From contig CAZMCH010000010.1 in the NCBI GenBank assembly GCA_964564735.1, positions 1-64,000 of the forward strand: DNA of 64,000 nucleotides, given 5' to 3'. Source of the DNA: CAZMCH01 sp964564735 (lineage in GTDB: Bacteria; Poribacteria; DTPJ01). Position numbers and translations under genes: made by a program. Positions 60,364 through 64,000 of the stretch are shown in pieces. Below the pieces are notes generated by a model. That model was given only the letters and a program-made list of their open reading frames with translations. It was not told the DNA's origin and did not search any database. Numbering within the stretch: the stretch's first letter is position 1; the number at the start of each line of letters is the position of its first letter.

Positions 60364-62553
60364 ATGATCAAGAGAATTCAAAAAAACTTCATATTACCAG
60401 CGAGTTTTATACTGGGAATTTTTACTATAATTTTTGGTTTTCATATAAATTGTCTATTAGTCGCTGATGAGGTTCAAAAACAAGTTAAAGGCTTTATCGT
60501 ATGGGAATCTAATCGCACTGGACAATGGGAATTATATCGGGCAAATATTGATGGTTCTAATTTCAAAAAACTGACAGATTTAGCAAAGATATATCCGACT
60601 CCTTATAATGAATATTTACGTCCAAGAGTATCTCCAGATGGGAAAACGATACTATTTGGATATGGAAGACAAGGAGCGCCTGTTGAGGTATGGGTACTAC
60701 CATCAAGAGGTGGTGAACCGAAAAAGCTAACAACAGGTAATCCGCTTAACTGGTCAACGGATGGAAAAATAATATATTTTGTTAGGGATAGCAAAATATG
60801 GCAATATGAATTTTTGACAGGAAAAGAATCTATCTGGTATGATAAAAAGGTCCCCGTTGATGGTCGTGCTGGAGGTATGGTTGGTGATATAAATCCTAAC
60901 CTAAATTCAGCGGTTTTTCGCTCTGAGAAAAGCAATGAATTCTTTGTTTTTGATGAGAGTAAAACGATTAAAACAATGGGCGGATGTGAACCTTCTTTTA
61001 GCTCTGATGGGCGTTATGTCTATTGGGTTAATGGACCAAAAGATTTTTGTGTATGGGATATAGAAAAAAATGAAGAACGTCAATTTCTAGGCACACCTGA
61101 TTATGAAAAATGGAATTATACATATTTCCCACGAATTAGCAGAGATAGCAGATGGCTTGCTTACGGTGCATCTCCAAACCAGCATGATCACAATACCAGC
61201 GATTATGATATATTCATACAAGAATTAAAAGACTGGAATCCAGTTGGGAAGCCTATACGAATTTCGCAAGACCCAAAGACTGATAGATGGGCTGATATAT
61301 TTATCTATTTTGATGAAACTCCGCCTAATGCACCATTAAACGTCAAGGCAAAGCCTGATGGACAAGGCGTTAAGCTTTCTTGGGATAAAGCGCAAGACCC
61401 TGAATCAGAGATTCTATATTATAATATTTATAGAAGCACTAAAAAAGACAGCCAACAACTTCTAACAAAAGTTGAACGCAATGAATATTCCGACTATGAA
61501 ACTGATGCTAATACTAGCTATCAATATATGATTAGCGCTGTTAATTCCGCAGAATTAGAAAGTCCAAAGTCAAAGCCTGTTACAATTACTACAAAAGATT
61601 TTAAGCCAACTAATCCAGGAAACCTGACAGTAACAATTATTAATAACCAAGCACATTTGAGATGGGATTCAAATCCCGAATTAGATGTAAAGGGCTATAA
61701 TATCTATCGAGCTTCTGACCCAAATGGCAAATATAAAAAAATAAATACAAAGATAGTATCTGAAACAAATTTTATTGATAGTTCGGTTGAAAATAGTAAA
61801 ACCTATTATTATTATGTTACAGCCATAGACAAAACAAAACATGAGAGTTCACAATCAATTGTGATTTCTAAAAAGATTATAGACCGCACAATGGAAGGAT
61901 TAATAGCTTTTTACTTGTTTAATGAAGCTAATGGGAATATTATAAATGATATTAGTGGAGTTATGCCACCATTAAACCTCCGTATTATGGACCCTAACAA
62001 AATATCATGGGTAAAGAATGAAAATGCTATTGAATTAACTGATAGCACTATGATCGTAAGTGAAGGTAATGCAGACAAATTACTTAAAAGCTTAAAAAAC
62101 AATAAAGAGCTAACTATTGAGGCTTGGTTTTCACCTAGTAATCTGAAACAGAACGGACCTGCTAGAATCGTTACAATGTCATTAGACACCGGACAGCGTA
62201 ATTTTACACTTGGGCAAATTGGTGAAGACTTGGCTGTCCGTTTAAGAACAACAAAAACAGATCAGAATGGGATCCCTGAATTAGATACACAAAAACATAT
62301 TTTGACACAAAAGCCAACTCATACAATAATTACCTATGATGGTAACGCAAAAAAATTATATATTAATGGCAACCTTCATTCAGAATCACAACAACTTACT
62401 GGAAATTTCAGCAATTGGGCAAGTTATCCTTTGATAATAGGTAATGAACTGACTGGAGATAGAACGTGGCTAGGCAAGATTTATCTATTAGCTATATATA
62501 ATCGTTCTTTAACAAATGATGAAATAATTCGTAACTATCAAGCTGGATTTTAG
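60364..62553 (+). CDS. Exported PD40/FnIII/LamG multidomain protein
   Basis: 729 residues with a signal or anchor at ~10-35. Residues ~45-310 are TolB-like PD40 propeller repeats (SRTGQWELYRANIDGS-type, RPRVSPDGKTILFGYGRQG, RISRDSRWLAYGASPNQ). Two FnIII domains follow (~315-415, VKLSWDKAQDPESEILYYNIYR; ~415-505, AHLRWDSNPELDVKGYNIYR), then a LamG domain (~515-729, EGLIAFYLFNEANG, LTIEAWFSPSN, HTIITYDGNAKKLYING, LGKIYLLAIYNRSLTNDEI). It is a surface or secreted carbohydrate-binding protein. The next gene starts 12 bases later. Confidence 0.9.
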   Translation: MIKRIQKNFILPASFILGIFTIIFGFHINCLLVADEVQKQVKGFIVWESNRTGQWELYRANIDGSNFKKLTDLAKIYPTPYNEYLRPRVSPDGKTILFGYGRQGAPVEVWVLPSRGGEPKKLTTGNPLNWSTDGKIIYFVRDSKIWQYEFLTGKESIWYDKKVPVDGRAGGMVGDINPNLNSAVFRSEKSNEFFVFDESKTIKTMGGCEPSFSSDGRYVYWVNGPKDFCVWDIEKNEERQFLGTPDYEKWNYTYFPRISRDSRWLAYGASPNQHDHNTSDYDIFIQELKDWNPVGKPIRISQDPKTDRWADIFIYFDETPPNAPLNVKAKPDGQGVKLSWDKAQDPESEILYYNIYRSTKKDSQQLLTKVERNEYSDYETDANTSYQYMISAVNSAELESPKSKPVTITTKDFKPTNPGNLTVTIINNQAHLRWDSNPELDVKGYNIYRASDPNGKYKKINTKIVSETNFIDSSVENSKTYYYYVTAIDKTKHESSQSIVISKKIIDRTMEGLIAFYLFNEANGNIINDISGVMPPLNLRIMDPNKISWVKNENAIELTDSTMIVSEGNADKLLKSLKNNKELTIEAWFSPSNLKQNGPARIVTMSLDTGQRNFTLGQIGEDLAVRLRTTKTDQNGIPELDTQKHILTQKPTHTIITYDGNAKKLYINGNLHSESQQLTGNFSNWASYPLIIGNELTGDRTWLGKIYLLAIYNRSLTNDEIIRNYQAGF

Positions 62554-62564
62554 GAGAGCACAAA

Positions 62565-64000
62565 ATGCAGAATAAACATTTAATACCAATACTTTTGATA
62601 TTTTTCATTTTAAGCTTTATGGGTAAAAGTGCTTTTTCTGTTAATGAAGATACAATCTCAAAGTTCAATTCTGATTTTGATAGAAAAGAATCAAAGATCA
62701 TGATTCGAATAATCAATAATCCAACCCTTGCTAATCTGGATTTTTACGCTTATGACAAAAATCCTTTACTCTACCGTCAAAATTTTCCTGATCTTGCACA
62801 ACCAGAGAAGCAATTAAATATTAAAGAACTAAACTTTGGTGAATCGCTTATCCCTGATTCCATTTGTGATCGTATAGAGCAAACTCCATTGAGTCAAGCC
62901 GACAAAGCATTGCCTATGTCATGGTCTCCAATGATTGATTTTCTTGCGGATTGGGATTATGACCAAACAATTGAGCTTATGAAAATAGGCATAAACGTCA
63001 GTCAACAGAAATGGGGTAACGATAATGTTAATCTTCCTATTCAGCAGATCGCAACTGCCTATATAGATACAAATAAAGATGAAATATGGATTAAGATTGA
63101 GTTTGAGCCATATGCCAATTTCATTAATAGCATAGATGATGAAGATAATGACGGATTTAAGGAAATATATGGATTGATAGATAAATCCAAATATTCCAAG
63201 CAATTGCTGGATCATCTTAAATCAAAGTATATATCTTATGAACTTAATGATGAACAAATAAAGGATTATTACTATAAACTCTCTGCAAAATGGTATGAGG
63301 CTGTTAAAACTGAAACTTTTGATATGAAGGTTTATAGACAGTTTCCTAATGATAAGACTGAGCCAGAAATTATAAATACATTAAAAGGCTTAAAGATTGA
63401 TGATGCAACTGCGATAATTCGTGGAAATCCCTATGGATCGCCTATATATAACATATTTATTATCAAAAAAAATGATAATAAATCAGTTAGAATCCAAGAA
63501 CCTGAAACATTAAATAATATTCAGCGATTAAATAATGAACTAGAAATATGGGGCGAAGGTAGTTGGGAGAAATGGGCAGAAAGCCTAACTGCATTTCGCC
63601 AAGACATTGAAAAAATTCTAAATGAACGTCCAAAGGAGATAAAGGGATTTATAGGCAAAGATGGTCAGCTTTTCTTTCGAGGCTCTTTGGAATATCTGCT
63701 CAGTGGTGATTTAAGGAAACAACAAAACAATAGAGACCCTTATCCCGCAATTGTTGATTATAAAAATCAGCTTAAAGCTAAGGGTATAGACTTTCTGTTT
63801 GTTATTATTCCAGCAAAAACAGAGATTTTTCCCGATAAAATTTCCAATAAAGCACCAAAAGACGCTTATGTAACGCCATATACACGAAAACTCATGCTGG
63901 AACTGGAATCAGCAGGTGTTGATATAGTTGACCTTTTGCCTGCGCTTATAGATGCTAGAAAAAAAGATGAGTCAATCTATATGAAGCAGGATACGCACTG
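62565..64000 (+). CDS. AlgX/AlgJ-like SGNH-hydrolase protein, C-terminus off the right edge
   Basis: The frame is open from the ATG at 62565 (AGGAGAGCACAAA upstream) to the window edge, 478 codons and counting. A signal peptide ends near GKSAFSV. The middle has a Ca-binding-like DDEDNDGFKE (~residue 190). From ~360 on, the sequence matches the AlgX/AlgJ acetyltransferase domain: FIGKDGQLFFRG, DFLFVIIPAKTEIFP, and the catalytic Asp-x-x-His in QDTHW at the edge. These enzymes O-acetylate exopolysaccharides such as alginate in the periplasm with an MBOAT partner (AlgI), which would lie beyond the edge. Confidence 0.85.
   Translation, partial: MQNKHLIPILLIFFILSFMGKSAFSVNEDTISKFNSDFDRKESKIMIRIINNPTLANLDFYAYDKNPLLYRQNFPDLAQPEKQLNIKELNFGESLIPDSICDRIEQTPLSQADKALPMSWSPMIDFLADWDYDQTIELMKIGINVSQQKWGNDNVNLPIQQIATAYIDTNKDEIWIKIEFEPYANFINSIDDEDNDGFKEIYGLIDKSKYSKQLLDHLKSKYISYELNDEQIKDYYYKLSAKWYEAVKTETFDMKVYRQFPNDKTEPEIINTLKGLKIDDATAIIRGNPYGSPIYNIFIIKKNDNKSVRIQEPETLNNIQRLNNELEIWGEGSWEKWAESLTAFRQDIEKILNERPKEIKGFIGKDGQLFFRGSLEYLLSGDLRKQQNNRDPYPAIVDYKNQLKAKGIDFLFVIIPAKTEIFPDKISNKAPKDAYVTPYTRKLMLELESAGVDIVDLLPALIDARKKDESIYMKQDTH

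Noticed and set aside
1..64000. tRNA, rRNA or riboswitch genes
   Set aside because: I looked through all intergenic stretches and found no cloverleaf with CCA-proximal stem, rRNA-like block or recognisable riboswitch core; a covariance search would be needed to be sure.

Overview
The window is AT-rich bacterial chromosome carrying about 55 protein genes and no rRNA or tRNA that I can see. The gene repertoire points to an uncultured bacterium that breaks down sugars or polysaccharides. It includes a large multi-spanning protein of the DUF6785 type, two Gfo/Idh/MocA oxidoreductases, three uroporphyrinogen-decarboxylase-like proteins, an enolase-superfamily enzyme, xylose-isomerase-like and amidohydrolase TIM barrels, LamG domains and Tat-exported enzymes. 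This mix resembles Candidatus Poribacteria or related FCB/PVC-side lineages. That placement is an inference from gene content and style, not a phylogeny. A 10-N run at 14566-14575 shows the sequence is a draft or metagenomic scaffold.

Layout from left to right. At 1-629 a secreted protein runs off the left edge, followed by a 165-bp palindromic MITE-like element (791-955). 1049-7620 is a putative sugar-metabolism block: membrane protein, Gfo/Idh, UroD-like protein, propeller protein and sugar isomerase. 7788-12743 holds a lipoprotein, a PIN toxin-antitoxin pair bracketed by 59-bp direct repeats, and two large polysaccharide-active-looking proteins. 12906-14822 holds a DUF2851 gene and an IS200-like (RAYT-type) transposase flanked by inverted REP-like hairpins. 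15033-19399 is a leftward operon: MrfA-like helicase, pcm, MNT and HEPN genes, and a THEP1-like NTPase. 19502-21912 is a TonB-dependent receptor preceded by a perfect 12-bp inverted repeat.

21921-29574 is a leftward catabolic cluster: two UroD-like proteins, a NagB-like deaminase, two tandem M42 peptidases, an enolase-superfamily dehydratase/racemase and an FAD oxidoreductase. 29743-37913 is a second leftward operon: DUF362 protein, AmrS-type radical SAM enzyme, nucleoside phosphorylase, TIM-barrel protein, metal hydrolase, PP-loop ATPase with a DUF814-like tail, LamG protein and aldo/keto reductase. It is closed by a strong terminator and separated by two tandem terminators from a corrinoid protein (38180-38812). 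Housekeeping genes follow (rlmN, gatB, gatA), with HEAT-repeat and CsgG-like envelope proteins beside them.

From 47188 most genes run rightwards. They are a DUF362-ferredoxin protein, a decayed antitoxin/PIN locus, a gamma-glutamyltransferase, HicBA, a truncated DNA methyltransferase, a lipoprotein coupled to a 13-TPR lipoprotein, a second Gfo/Idh enzyme, a nitrilase-family enzyme with an extra N-terminal domain, a PQQ-type propeller, serine acetyltransferase, a sigma-54 activator, a PD40-FnIII-LamG secreted protein, and an AlgX/AlgJ-like protein running off the right edge. Several dispersed intergenic repeat families recur through the window. No enzyme activity here is proven; functions are read from motifs and family resemblance.
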